DNA from: Streptomyces caelestis | Lineage (GTDB): Bacteria; Actinomycetota; Actinomycetes; Streptomycetales; Streptomycetaceae | Assembly: GCF_014205255.1 (NCBI RefSeq) | Contig: NZ_JACHNE010000001.1 | Span: 3,844,001-3,908,000 of the forward strand | Length of the DNA stretch: 64,000 nucleotides | Direction: 5' to 3' | Part shown: positions 32,435-40,959 of the stretch, one piece after another | How the letters are laid out: every line of letters starts with the position of its first letter | Numbering within the stretch: position 1 is the stretch's first letter | Program-made: the position numbers and the translations under genes | The notes under the pieces: generated by a model | Databases searched by the model: none | Told to the model about the DNA's origin: nothing | What the model saw: the letters and a program-made list of their open reading frames with translations, nothing else

Positions 32435-33169
32435 TCACACCACCCATGCCGGATCCCGTCGTTCGAGGAAGGCCGTCATCCCCTCGCGGGCCTGCGGGGA
32501 GGAGAACAGCCGGGCCGAGAGCGCGGTCAGGCCGTCCGCGTCCCGGTCGAAGGTTTCCAGCACCCTAGCCGTGAGCAGCCGTTTCGTCTCGGTCAGGGCG
32601 TCGGGGGCGGATCTGCGCAGGCCGTCGAGGATGGGGGCCAGTGCGGTGTCGACGTCGTCGGCGTGGGTGGTGAGCAGGCCGGTGCGGGCCGCCTCCGCCG
32701 CGTCGAAGCGCTCGCCGGTGAGGTAGTAGCGGGCCAGCGCGCGCGGGTCGGTGCGCGGGAGGAGCGGCAGGGAGATGACGGCGGGGGCGACGCCGACGCG
32801 GACCTCCGTGAAGGCGAAGGTGGCCTCCGCCGAGGCGGCCGCGATGTCGCAGGCGGCCAGCAGGCCGAGGCCGCCCGCGCGGACGTGGCCGGTGACCCGG
32901 GCGACGACCGGCTTGGGCAGTTCGACGATCTGCCGCAGCAGGCCGACCAGGGCTTCCGGGGGCGGGGGGTCGCGCAGGTCGGCGCCCGCGCTGAAGGTGT
33001 TGCCGGTGTGGGTGAGGACGACCGCCCGGACGCCGGTGTCCTGGCCTGCCTCCGTGAGCGCCTCGGCCAGTTCGCCGACGAGGGCCGCCGACAGGGCGTT
33101 GCGGTTGTGGGGCGAGTCGAGGGTGAGGATTTCGACGGCACGCGCGCGTGCCCGGCCGACCAGAGTCAT
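32435..33169 (-). CDS. enoyl-CoA hydratase/isomerase family protein
   Basis: A 244-residue crotonase-fold enzyme that probably hydrates an enoyl-CoA in the carboxylase pathway. The oxyanion-hole segments NTFSAGADLRD (about 57-67) and VRAGGLGLLAACDIAAASAEA (about 96-116) are present; one catalytic glutamate lies in FTEVRVGVAP. ATG at 33169 overlaps the stop of the ligase remnant by four bases (ATGA), showing that the remnant was once a coupled upstream gene. In this operon order its role would resemble methylglutaconyl-CoA or geranyl-derived enoyl-CoA hydration (inference). Confidence 0.9.
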   Translation of the reverse strand: MTLVGRARARAVEILTLDSPHNRNALSAALVGELAEALTEAGQDTGVRAVVLTHTGNTFSAGADLRDPPPPEALVGLLRQIVELPKPVVARVTGHVRAGGLGLLAACDIAAASAEATFAFTEVRVGVAPAVISLPLLPRTDPRALARYYLTGERFDAAEAARTGLLTTHADDVDTALAPILDGLRRSAPDALTETKRLLTARVLETFDRDADGLTALSARLFSSPQAREGMTAFLERRDPAWVV

Positions 33170-33404
33170 GCGCGCTCCCTGAGCTGTCGGCGGAGGACCT
33201 TGCCGGAGGCCGCCCGGGGGACACCGTCGATGAAGGTGACGTGCCGGATCCGCTTGCAGGGGGCGCCGCGTTCGGCGACGTACATCATGATCTCGGCCTC
33301 GGAGAGCTCGGTGCGGGACGGCTGGCGGACGACGTACGCGTGCGGGATCTCGTTGCCGTGGGCAGTTCGACGGGCGGGCCCTCTGCGTACTCGCTGCGGA
33401 ACAT
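33166..33404 (-). pseudogene. acyl-CoA ligase (4-coumarate-CoA ligase-like) gene with large internal deletion
   Basis: The start (33404) encodes MFRSEYAEGPPVELP, like the beginning of Streptomyces 4-coumarate-CoA ligase-type proteins. At about 33358 this jumps, out of frame, to the C-terminal end: GNEIPHAYVVRQPSRTELSE, EIMMYVAERGAPCKRIRHVT, then GVPRAASGKVLRRQLRERA and a stop at 33166. This includes the A10 lysine motif (SGK). About 440 residues of a normally ~520-residue enzyme are missing. The ribosome site GAGGAGG and the ATGA overlap with the hydratase gene are preserved. Confidence 0.85.
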
Positions 33405-33430
33405 GGTTCCTCCTCGCGCGCGGGGCCGTC

Positions 33431-34558
33431 TCAGTACGACTTGGGCAGGCCCAGGGTCTGGTGGGAGACGTAGTTGAGAATCATCTCCCGGCTCACCGGG
33501 GCGATACGAGCCACACGCGCGGCCGTTATCAGCGAGGCGAGACCGAACTCGCGGGTGAGGCCGTTGCCGCCGAGGGTGTGCACGGCCTGGTCCACGGCCT
33601 TCACGCAGGCCTCCCCCGCCGCGTATTTGGCCATGTTGGCTGCCTCGCCGGCACCCATGTCGTCGCCCGTGTCGTACAGCCGGGCCGCCTTCTGCATCAT
33701 CAGGCGCGCGAGTTGGAGGTCGATGTGCGCCTGGGCGAGGGGGTGGGCGATGGCCTGGTGGGCGCCGATGGGGGTGTTCCAGACCTGGCGGTCGCGGGCG
33801 TACTCGACGGCTTTCGCGAGGGCGTAGCGGCCCATGCCGATCGCGAAGGCGGCCGTCATGATGCGTTCGGGGTTGAGGCCCGCGAAGAGCTGGAGGAGTC
33901 CCGCGTCCTCGTCGCCGACGAGTGCGTCGGCGGGCAGCCGCACGTCGTCCAGGGTCAGCTCGAACTGCTTCTCGGCGGCGTCGAGTTCCATGTCGATGGG
34001 ATGCCGGGTGAAGCCGGGTGCGTCACGCGGGACGATGAACAGGCAGGGCTTGAGGCGGCCGGTGCGGGCGTCCTCGGTGCGGCCGACGATGAGGGTCGCG
34101 TCCGCGACGTCGACGCCGGAGATGAAGACCTTGCGGCCGGTGAGGATCCAGTCTCCGGTGTCCTCGTCGCGGCGGGCGGTGGTCGTGATGCGGTGGCTGT
34201 TGGAGCCGGCGTCCGGTTCCGTGATGCCGAAGGCCATGAGGCGGGAGCCGTCGGCCAGGGCGGGGAGCCAGTGTTGTTTCTGGGCGTCTGTGCCGAAGCG
34301 GGCTATCACTGTGCCGCAGATGGCTGGTGAGACGACCAGCATGAGGAGGGGGCAGCCGGCTGCGCCGAGTTCTTCCAGGACGATGGAGAGTTCGGATATG
34401 CCTCCGCCGCCTCCTCCGTACTCCTCGGGGAGGTTGACGCCGAGGTAGCCGAGTGTGCCCGCATCGGACCAGAGGCGTGCGGGGTCGTGGGGGCGGCCGT
34501 GGCGGTTGCCGAGTGCGGAGACGGTTTGTCGTAGGGCTTTGTGGTCTTCGGTGTCCAT
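33431..34558 (-). CDS. acyl-CoA dehydrogenase
   Basis: A 375-residue FAD-dependent acyl-CoA dehydrogenase. YLGVNLPEEYGGGGGGIS, FGITEPDAGSNSHRI, KVFISGVDVAD and QAVHTLGGNGLTREFGL are the family signatures; the catalytic Glu falls in the last third. It resembles short/branched-chain or citronellyl-CoA-type dehydrogenases. It sits between the carboxylase alpha gene and the ligase remnant, so it probably oxidises the acyl-CoA that the carboxylase then uses. A dispersed repeat separates it from the carboxylase gene. Confidence 0.9.
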   Translation of the reverse strand: MDTEDHKALRQTVSALGNRHGRPHDPARLWSDAGTLGYLGVNLPEEYGGGGGGISELSIVLEELGAAGCPLLMLVVSPAICGTVIARFGTDAQKQHWLPALADGSRLMAFGITEPDAGSNSHRITTTARRDEDTGDWILTGRKVFISGVDVADATLIVGRTEDARTGRLKPCLFIVPRDAPGFTRHPIDMELDAAEKQFELTLDDVRLPADALVGDEDAGLLQLFAGLNPERIMTAAFAIGMGRYALAKAVEYARDRQVWNTPIGAHQAIAHPLAQAHIDLQLARLMMQKAARLYDTGDDMGAGEAANMAKYAAGEACVKAVDQAVHTLGGNGLTREFGLASLITAARVARIAPVSREMILNYVSHQTLGLPKSY

Positions 34559-34580
34559 CGGCGTCCTTTCGGGTACGGGT

Positions 34581-34617
34581 GGTTTGTGGCGGATCGCGCA
34601 GTTCCCCGCGTCCCTTA
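34581..34617. repeat. dispersed short intergenic repeat, copy in carboxylase operon
   Basis: Contains TCGCGCAGTTCCCCGCG, identical over 17 bases to the reverse complement of copy 1 at 1871-1928. It lies inside the operon, ending at the carboxylase alpha stop codon. Confidence 0.6.
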
Positions 34618-36456
34618 GGTTTCCCGCACCACCGCCAGCAGTGAGCCCGGCTCGACCTGTTGTCCGGGTACGGCATGCAGGGCCGTCAGGGTGCCCGTCA
34701 CGGGTGCTGTGATCTTGTGCTGCATCTTCATCGCCTCCAGCCAGAGCAAGGGGTCTCCGGCCTTCACGGCACTTCCTACGGTGAGGCCGTCGGCCACTCG
34801 GACGACCGTGCCCGGCATGGGGGCCAGGAGGGAGCCGGGGGCGTGCTGGGTCGTCGGGTCGGGGAAGCGGGGCAACGCCATCAGGGCGGTGTTGTTCACG
34901 TGGACCCGGTCGCCGTAGGCCGTCACCTCGAACTTGCGCTGTACGCCGTCCACTTCGAGGACCACGAGGTGCGCGTCGGCGTGCACCACCCGCACGCCGT
35001 CCGCCTCCAGGCCCGTGCGCGTGTGCCGGTAGCGGACCTCGTGGTCCTGCCCCGCCATCGCGTAGCGCTTGGTCTGCGGCTGTGAGGGGACGTTGCGCCA
35101 GCCGCCGAAGCGGGAGCGGCCCCGGGCGTCGGCGAGGGCGGCTGCCAGGGGGGCGTGCGGGTCGGGGGTCGGCTCGGTCAGATCCGGCAGGTGGCGGTCG
35201 TAGAAGCCGGTGTCCATGCGGGCCGCGGTGAACTCGGGGTGGCGCAGGGAGCGGACCAGGAGGTCGCGGTTGGTGACGGGGCCGTGGATCGCCGCCCGTT
35301 CCAGGGCGGAGGCGAGTGCGCGGATGGCCTCCGTGCGGGTGGGGGCGTGGGCTACGGCCTTGGCGAGCATGGGGTCGTAGTGGACGCCGATGTCGTCGCC
35401 GTCGGTGTAGCCGGTGTCGAGGCGGATGCCTTCGGGCATGGACAGGCGGTGCAGGCGGCCGGTCTGCGGGGACCAGTCGCTCGACGGGTCCTCGGCGTAG
35501 AGGCGGGCCTCCACGGCATGGCCACGCGCGCGTGGAGGCGTGCTTTCGAGGGGGTGGCCCTCGGCGACGCGGATCTGTTCGGCGACTAGGTCGAGGCCGA
35601 AGACGGCTTCCGTCACGGGGTGTTCGACCTGGAGGCGGGTGTTCATCTCCAGGAAGTGGGCCCTGCCGTCGGCGACGAGGAACTCGACCGTGCCGGCGCC
35701 CACGTAGTCGACGGCTCGGGCGGCCCGTACGGCGAGGGCGCTCACCTCCTCCTGGAGTTCCTCGGAGAGCCCGGGTGCGGGGGCCTCCTCGACGACCTTC
35801 TGGTGGCGGCGCTGGAGGGAGCAGTCGCGGGTGCCGAGCGGCCAGATGGTGCCGTGGGTGTCGGCGAGGATCTGCACCTCGACGTGGCGGCCGTTCTCCA
35901 CGTACGGCTCGACGAAGACCTCGCCGTCGCCGAAGGCACTCGCCGCTTCGGCGCGTGCGGCGGCCAGTTCGGCGTCCAGGTCCGCCAGGTGCCGTACGAC
36001 GCGCATGCCGCGGCCGCCGCCGCCCGCTGCCGCCTTCACCAGGACCGGGAGGTCGGCCTCGGTGACGTCCGTGAGGGGTTTCAGCCCCATGAGCCGCTTG
36101 GCCTGGGTCTTGGACGCCATCGCCTCGATGGCGTCCGGGGACGGGCCGACCCAGACCAGGCCCGCGTCCAGGACGGCCCGGGCGAAGCCGGCGTTCTCGG
36201 CGAGGAAGCCGTATCCGGGGTGCACGGCGTCGGCGCCGGACGCGACGGCGGCCTTCACGATCAGGTCGCCGCGCAGATAGGTGTCGGCGGGCGTCTCCCC
36301 CGGGAGTCGTACGCCCGTGTCGGCCACGCGCACGTGGAGGGCGTTCGCGTCTGCGTCGGAGTACACGGCGACCGTGCGGATGCCGAGCTCACGGCAGGTG
36401 CGGAAGACGCGGCAGGCTATCTCGCCACGGTTGGCGACCAGCAGGGTGGAAATCAT
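34615..36456 (-). CDS. acyl-CoA carboxylase alpha subunit (biotin carboxylase plus biotin carrier)
   Basis: A 613-residue fused biotin carboxylase and carrier protein. The N-terminal biotin carboxylase/ATP-grasp domain (1-440) begins MISTLLVANRGEIACRVFRT and contains AAAGGGGRGMRVV and HFLEMNTRLQVEHPVTE. The C-terminal biotinyl domain has EAMKMQHKI (biotinylated Lys near 577). It forms the alpha half of a methylcrotonyl-/geranyl-/propionyl-type CoA carboxylase with the beta gene 10 bp upstream. ATG at 36456. Close relatives carboxylate branched enoyl-CoAs; which one cannot be decided from sequence. Confidence 0.95.
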   Translation of the reverse strand: MISTLLVANRGEIACRVFRTCRELGIRTVAVYSDADANALHVRVADTGVRLPGETPADTYLRGDLIVKAAVASGADAVHPGYGFLAENAGFARAVLDAGLVWVGPSPDAIEAMASKTQAKRLMGLKPLTDVTEADLPVLVKAAAGGGGRGMRVVRHLADLDAELAAARAEAASAFGDGEVFVEPYVENGRHVEVQILADTHGTIWPLGTRDCSLQRRHQKVVEEAPAPGLSEELQEEVSALAVRAARAVDYVGAGTVEFLVADGRAHFLEMNTRLQVEHPVTEAVFGLDLVAEQIRVAEGHPLESTPPRARGHAVEARLYAEDPSSDWSPQTGRLHRLSMPEGIRLDTGYTDGDDIGVHYDPMLAKAVAHAPTRTEAIRALASALERAAIHGPVTNRDLLVRSLRHPEFTAARMDTGFYDRHLPDLTEPTPDPHAPLAAALADARGRSRFGGWRNVPSQPQTKRYAMAGQDHEVRYRHTRTGLEADGVRVVHADAHLVVLEVDGVQRKFEVTAYGDRVHVNNTALMALPRFPDPTTQHAPGSLLAPMPGTVVRVADGLTVGSAVKAGDPLLWLEAMKMQHKITAPVTGTLTALHAVPGQQVEPGSLLAVVRET

Positions 36457-36466
36457 CTCTGTTGCC

Positions 36467-38065
36467 TCACATCCGGAAGACGCCGAAGCCGCCGCGCGCG
36501 CCCTCGTAAGGGGCGGTGTGGATGGCGGAGAGGCACAGGCCGAGGACGGTGCGGGTGTCGCGCGGGTCGATGACTCCGTCGTCGTACAACCGCCCCGACA
36601 GGAACATCGGCAGCGACTCGGACTCGATCTGCTGCTCCACCATGGCGCGCAGGGCGGCATCCGCCTCCTCGTCGTACGGCTGTCCCTTCGCGGCGGCCGA
36701 CTGGCGGGCGACGATCGACAGCACGCCCGCGAGCTGCTGCGGGCCCATGACAGCCGACTTGGCACTGGGCCAGGCGAAGAGGAAGCGGGGGTCGTAGGCC
36801 CTGCCGCACATGCCGTAGTGGCCGGCGCCGTAGGAGGCGCCCATGAGGACGGAGAGGTGCGGAACGCGGCTGTTGCTGACCGCGTTGATCATCATCGCGC
36901 CGTGTTTGATGATGCCGCCCTGCTCGTACTCCCTGCCGACCATGTAGCCGGTGGTGTTGTGCAGGAAGAGCAGCGGGATGTCGCGCTGGTTGGCGAGCTG
37001 GACGAACTGGGCGGCCTTCTGGGACTCCTCGCTGAAGAGGACCCCCTGGGCGTTCGCCAGGATGCCGACGGGATAGCCGTGCAGGGTGGCCCAGCCGGTG
37101 GTCAGGCTCGTGCCGTACAGCGGTTTGAACTCGTCGAAGTCGGAGGCGTCGACGATGCGGGCGATGACCTCGCGCGGGTCGAAGGGGGTCCTGAGATCGC
37201 CGGGCACGAGCCCCAGGAGCTCCTCCTCGTCATACTTCGGGGGGACGGCCGGGCCCGGATCGCCGTACGCCTTGCGGTGGTTGAGGCGGGCGACCACGCG
37301 GCGGGCCTGCCGGAGCGCGTCGTGCTCGTCGACGGCGAAGTGGTCGGCGAGGCCCGACACGCGCGCGTGCATCTCGGCGCCGCCCAGGGACTCGTCGTCG
37401 CTCTCCTCCCCCGTGGCCATCTTCACCAGCGGCGGCCCGCCGAGGAACACCTTGGCCCGCTCCTTGACCATGATCACGTGGTCGGACATGCCGGGGACGT
37501 AGGCGCCTCCGGCGGTGGAGTTGCCGAAGACGACCGCGAGGGTCGGGATCCCGGCGGCGGAGAGCCGGGTCAGGTCCCGGAAGATGGCGCCCCCGGGGAT
37601 GAAGATCTCCTTCTGCGACGGCAGGTCGGCGCCCCCGGACTCCACCAGGCTGACGCAGGGCAGCCGGTTGGCGAGGGCGATGTCGTTCGCGCGCAGGGCC
37701 TTCTTCAGCGACCAGGGGTTGCTCGCTCCCCCGCGCACGGTCGGGTCGTTGGCGGTGATCAGGCACTCCACTCCCTCGACGACACCGATGCCGGTGACGA
37801 GGGAGGCGCCGACGGTGTGATCGCTGCCCCAGGCGGCCAGCGGGGACAGCTCCAGGAAGGGCGTGTCGGGGTCGAGGAGCAGCTCGACGCGTTCGCGGGC
37901 GAGGAGTTTGCCGCGCCGCCGGTGCCGCTCGACGTACTTCTCGCCGCCGCCCGCGAGGGCCTTGGCGTGCTCGGTGTCGAGTTCGGCGAGCCTGGCGAGC
38001 ATGGTCTCGCGGTTGGCCCGGTAGTCGGGGCTGCTCGGGTCGAGCGCGGAGGTCAGGACGGTCAC
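36467..38065 (-). CDS. acyl-CoA carboxylase beta subunit (carboxyltransferase)
   Basis: A 532-residue carboxyltransferase with both crotonase-like halves. VESGGADLPSQKEIF and GNSTAGGAYVPGMSDHVIMV lie in the N-terminal half; GILANAQGVLFSEESQKAAQF, HNTTGYMVGREYEQGGII and GASYGAGHYGMCGRAYDPRF in the C-terminal half are typical of MccB/AtuC-type (methylcrotonyl or geranyl) rather than propionyl carboxylases. GTG at 38065 overlaps the AtuA-like gene's stop by four bases. Transfers carboxyl from biotin to the enoyl-CoA gamma carbon in that family. Confidence 0.94.
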   Translation of the reverse strand: MTVLTSALDPSSPDYRANRETMLARLAELDTEHAKALAGGGEKYVERHRRRGKLLARERVELLLDPDTPFLELSPLAAWGSDHTVGASLVTGIGVVEGVECLITANDPTVRGGASNPWSLKKALRANDIALANRLPCVSLVESGGADLPSQKEIFIPGGAIFRDLTRLSAAGIPTLAVVFGNSTAGGAYVPGMSDHVIMVKERAKVFLGGPPLVKMATGEESDDESLGGAEMHARVSGLADHFAVDEHDALRQARRVVARLNHRKAYGDPGPAVPPKYDEEELLGLVPGDLRTPFDPREVIARIVDASDFDEFKPLYGTSLTTGWATLHGYPVGILANAQGVLFSEESQKAAQFVQLANQRDIPLLFLHNTTGYMVGREYEQGGIIKHGAMMINAVSNSRVPHLSVLMGASYGAGHYGMCGRAYDPRFLFAWPSAKSAVMGPQQLAGVLSIVARQSAAAKGQPYDEEADAALRAMVEQQIESESLPMFLSGRLYDDGVIDPRDTRTVLGLCLSAIHTAPYEGARGGFGVFRM

Positions 38066-39729
38066 AGCAGGGCCTCCGGTATGTCCAGGTGGCGGGAGCG
38101 CAGCCATTCGCCGAGGGCCTTGGCCTGCGGGTCGAAGCGGTGCCGGGCGGCGACGCCCGCGCCGAGGATGCCCTCGACGACGAAGTTGAGGGCGCGGAGG
38201 TTGGGCAGGACGTGCCGGGTGACGGGCAGTTCACGGCTCTCGGGTATCAACTGCTGGAACCGGTCGGCCGTCAGCTCGTGCGTGAGCCACCGCCAGGCGT
38301 CGTCCGTGCGGGCCCACACACCGACGTTGGCGTTGCCGCCCTTGTCTCCGCTGCGGGCGCCCGCGACGAGACCGAGGGGGGCGTGCCGGGTGGGCCCGGA
38401 CGGCAGCGACTCCGGCAGGCGCGGTTCCGGCACCGGGTCGAGTACGGCGGTGTCGTGGGCCGGCGGCACGGGGACCCGGCGCCCGTCATGGAGGACGGCC
38501 ACGTGGTCGACGGCCCCATGGGGGACGTACACATCCTCGAAAACCCCATAGGGCGAGCCCTTTCCAGGTGGCGCCAGCACATGGAAGCCGGGGTAACTGG
38601 CGAGCGCCAGCTCCACGGCCGCCCCGCTCAGGGCCCGCCCGACGACCTCCTGGTCGGGGTCCCGTACGACGAGCCGCAGCAGCGCGCTCGCCGTCTCCTC
38701 GCTCGGGGCGTCGGGCCGGTCGGTGCGCACCAGCTCCCAGCGCACGTCGGCGGCCTTGCCGAGGGCGGGTTCCATCTGCTCCCGCACCAGGGCGGCCTTG
38801 GCCTCGATGTCGAGGCCGGTGAGCACGAAGACGACCTCGCCTCGGAAGCCGCCGAGCCTGTTGAGCCCGACCTTGAGGGTGGGCGGCGGCGCCTGACCGC
38901 GCACGCCCTCGATCCGCACCCGGTCGGGCCCGTCCTGGCCGAGCCGCACGGTGTCCAGCCGGGCGGTGACGTCCGGCCCCGCGTACCGGGCGCCGGCCGT
39001 CTCGTACAGCAACTGGGCGGTGACCGTGCCGATGTCGACGAAGCCACCGGTGCCGGGGTGCTTGGTGATGACGCAGCCGCCGTCCTCGTGGAGCTCGGCG
39101 AGCGGGAAGCCGGGCCGACGGACGTCACCGTCCCGGAAGAAGGCGTAGTTGCCGCCGGTGGCCTGCGCCCCGCACTCCAGCACGTGCCCGGCGACGACGG
39201 CGCCCGCGAGCCGGTCGTGGTCCGTTTCCTTCCACCCGAAGTGGGCGGCGGCCGGGCCGGTCACGAGTGCCGCGTCCGTCACCCGCCCGGTGACGACGAC
39301 GTCGGCGCCCGCCCGCAGACAGGCCGCGATCCCGAAGCCGCCGAGGTAGGCGTGGGCGGCGAGGCTGCCGGGGAAGGCGGAGGTGAGGTCGTCGCCCTCC
39401 ACATGTGCGACGCGTACGGGGATGCCGAGCCGGTCGGCCAACGCCCGTACGGCGTCGGCGAGTCCGGCCGGGTTGAGCCCGCCCGCGTTGGTGACGATCT
39501 TCACGCCCCGCTCGTGGGCGAGCCCCAGGCAGTCCTCCAACTGCCGCAGAAAGGTACGGGCGTATCCGGCGCCCGGGTCCTTCAGCCGGTCCCGGCCGAG
39601 GATGAGCATCGTCAGCTCGGCGAGGTAGTCGCCGGTGAGGACGTCCAGGTCACCGCCGGTGAGCATCTCGCGCATGGCGTCGAAGCGGTCTCCGTAGAAG
39701 CCGGAGGCGTTGCCGATCCGCAGGGTCAC
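38062..39729 (-). CDS. AtuA-family (DUF1446) acyclic terpene utilisation protein
   Basis: A 555-residue protein of the DUF1446/AtuA family found in citronellol/geraniol and leucine/isovalerate degradation operons. Recognisable are RIGNASGFYGDRFDAM, GRVTDAALVTGPAA, GAQATGGNYAF, TKHPGTGGFVDIGTVTAQLLY and the C-terminal AGARSGDKGGNANVGVWAR domain. Its biochemical role is unproven in any organism to my knowledge. GTG at 39729 and stop at 38062 each overlap a neighbour by four bases, so it is co-translated with the carboxylase beta gene. Its presence is the main reason to suspect an acyclic-terpene-type substrate. Confidence 0.9.
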   Translation of the reverse strand: MTLRIGNASGFYGDRFDAMREMLTGGDLDVLTGDYLAELTMLILGRDRLKDPGAGYARTFLRQLEDCLGLAHERGVKIVTNAGGLNPAGLADAVRALADRLGIPVRVAHVEGDDLTSAFPGSLAAHAYLGGFGIAACLRAGADVVVTGRVTDAALVTGPAAAHFGWKETDHDRLAGAVVAGHVLECGAQATGGNYAFFRDGDVRRPGFPLAELHEDGGCVITKHPGTGGFVDIGTVTAQLLYETAGARYAGPDVTARLDTVRLGQDGPDRVRIEGVRGQAPPPTLKVGLNRLGGFRGEVVFVLTGLDIEAKAALVREQMEPALGKAADVRWELVRTDRPDAPSEETASALLRLVVRDPDQEVVGRALSGAAVELALASYPGFHVLAPPGKGSPYGVFEDVYVPHGAVDHVAVLHDGRRVPVPPAHDTAVLDPVPEPRLPESLPSGPTRHAPLGLVAGARSGDKGGNANVGVWARTDDAWRWLTHELTADRFQQLIPESRELPVTRHVLPNLRALNFVVEGILGAGVAARHRFDPQAKALGEWLRSRHLDIPEALL

Positions 39730-40520
39730 TGTGCGGCCCCGTTCGGGGGGCGGCCGGTGCCGGGCGGGCCCGCGAAGGCCTGGGCGATGTCCAGCCAGCG
39801 GTCGGCGTCGGGGCCGTCGGCGCGCAGGGCGAGGTCGGCGCGGTGGGCGCGCTGGGTGACCAGGAGGCAGAAGTCGAGGGCGGGCCCGGTGACGCGTTGC
39901 GGGGCGTCCCCCGGGCCGTACGTCCACAAGTCGCCGGAGGGGGCTCGGAGTTCGACGCGGAAGGGAACGGCCGGCGGAGTCAGTCCGTGCACGCCGTAGG
40001 CGAAGTCCCGGGTCCGCACCCCGAGCCAGGCCACATGCCGCAGCCGGTCGGTGGGTGCGCGCACCACACCCAGGGCGTCGGCCGCATCCTGCCCATGGGC
40101 CCAGGTCTCCATAAGGCGGGCCGTTGCCATGGAGGCGGCCGACATGGGTGGGCCGTACCAGGGGAAGCGCGCCCTGGGCGGGGCGGCCCGCAGTGCCTTC
40201 TCCAGCGCCGTACGGCCGCTGCGCCACCGCGCGAGCAGTTCGGCGGGCGGGAGTCCGGCGTCCTCCTCGGCGCCCTCGTCGACGAAGGATCCAGGTGCGG
40301 CGAGGGCCTTCTCGACCAGGGCGTGGAAGCCGTCGGGGTCCGTGACGGCGAGCAGGGCCGAGCGGTCCGTCCAGGCGAGGTGGGCGATCTGGTGGGCGAC
40401 GGTCCAGCCGGGCGCGGGGGTGGCGAGCGCCCAGCGCGGCGTGCCCGCCCCGGCGACGAGGCGGTCGAGTTCCTCGCTCTCCTCGTGCAGGTCGTCGATC
40501 ACGGACGTCGGATCGGACAC
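39726..40520 (-). CDS. TIGR03084-family MDMPI/DinB-like protein
   Basis: A 264-residue protein with the mycothiol-dependent maleylpyruvate isomerase N-terminal fold: APGWTVAHQIAHLAWTDRSAL near 40-60 and ARLMETWAHGQDAADALGV near 135-155 provide the conserved histidines. A C-terminal domain begins at about 180. The family often neighbours AtuA-type and acyl-CoA genes in actinobacteria; its activity is not established. The GTG at 40520 follows GAGGGGAGC; it is the first gene of the carboxylase operon, preceded by a palindrome at 40610-40621. Confidence 0.85.
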   Translation of the reverse strand: MSDPTSVIDDLHEESEELDRLVAGAGTPRWALATPAPGWTVAHQIAHLAWTDRSALLAVTDPDGFHALVEKALAAPGSFVDEGAEEDAGLPPAELLARWRSGRTALEKALRAAPPRARFPWYGPPMSAASMATARLMETWAHGQDAADALGVVRAPTDRLRHVAWLGVRTRDFAYGVHGLTPPAVPFRVELRAPSGDLWTYGPGDAPQRVTGPALDFCLLVTQRAHRADLALRADGPDADRWLDIAQAFAGPPGTGRPPNGAAQ

Positions 40521-40521
40521 G

Positions 40522-40959
40522 GGCGCTCCCCTCGGGGCACGGCGGTGTGCGGGGGTGGTGCGGGGTGGTGCGGCGTGCTGAGGAGCATGGCAGCGCGACC
40601 AGAAACAATCAAGCGTGCTTGCATGAATTTGTGACCCGCACGGCGGGCAGCCGTACCCGCCGCCTGCGTCCGGGCCGGACCTCGTCGAGGATCCGTTCAT
40701 CGCGCGCCCGCAGGAGATCCGTACGCTCGCGGGACGCGGTGCGGTGGTGTGGGTGTCGGTGGCCTACAAGATCGCCCACTCCGTCGGGGACGTCGCGCGC
40801 GACCGGGTCAGCCAGTCATGGATCAGCGCGCTCGTGCGGTGCGTGACGCTCCCGGTGGTCGTGGGCGTCCTGACGGCCCTGACGGCTCCGTCGGCCCGCG
40901 GGCGCGTTACGGGCTTACGGTGCGGGGGGTCTTGGTGCGCTAAGCCCGTTCGGACGGGC
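40522..40959. other. upstream region of carboxylase operon and FGE-like gene
   Basis: Holds the operator candidate at 40610-40621. The frame of the FGE-like gene stays open upstream from 40627 and reads PYPPPASGPDLVEDPFIARP and EIRTLAGRGAVVWVSVAYK, which looks coding-like but matches nothing I recognise. It could be a gene remnant or chance. Confidence 0.35.
40610..40621. promoter_or_regulatory. palindromic operator candidate for the carboxylase operon
   Basis: CAAGC-GT-GCTTG, a perfect 12-bp inverted repeat in an AT-rich patch 90 bp before the first gene's start. It has the form of TetR-type operators near acyl-CoA genes; the TetR at the end of the operon is the natural candidate to bind it. 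Confidence 0.55.
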
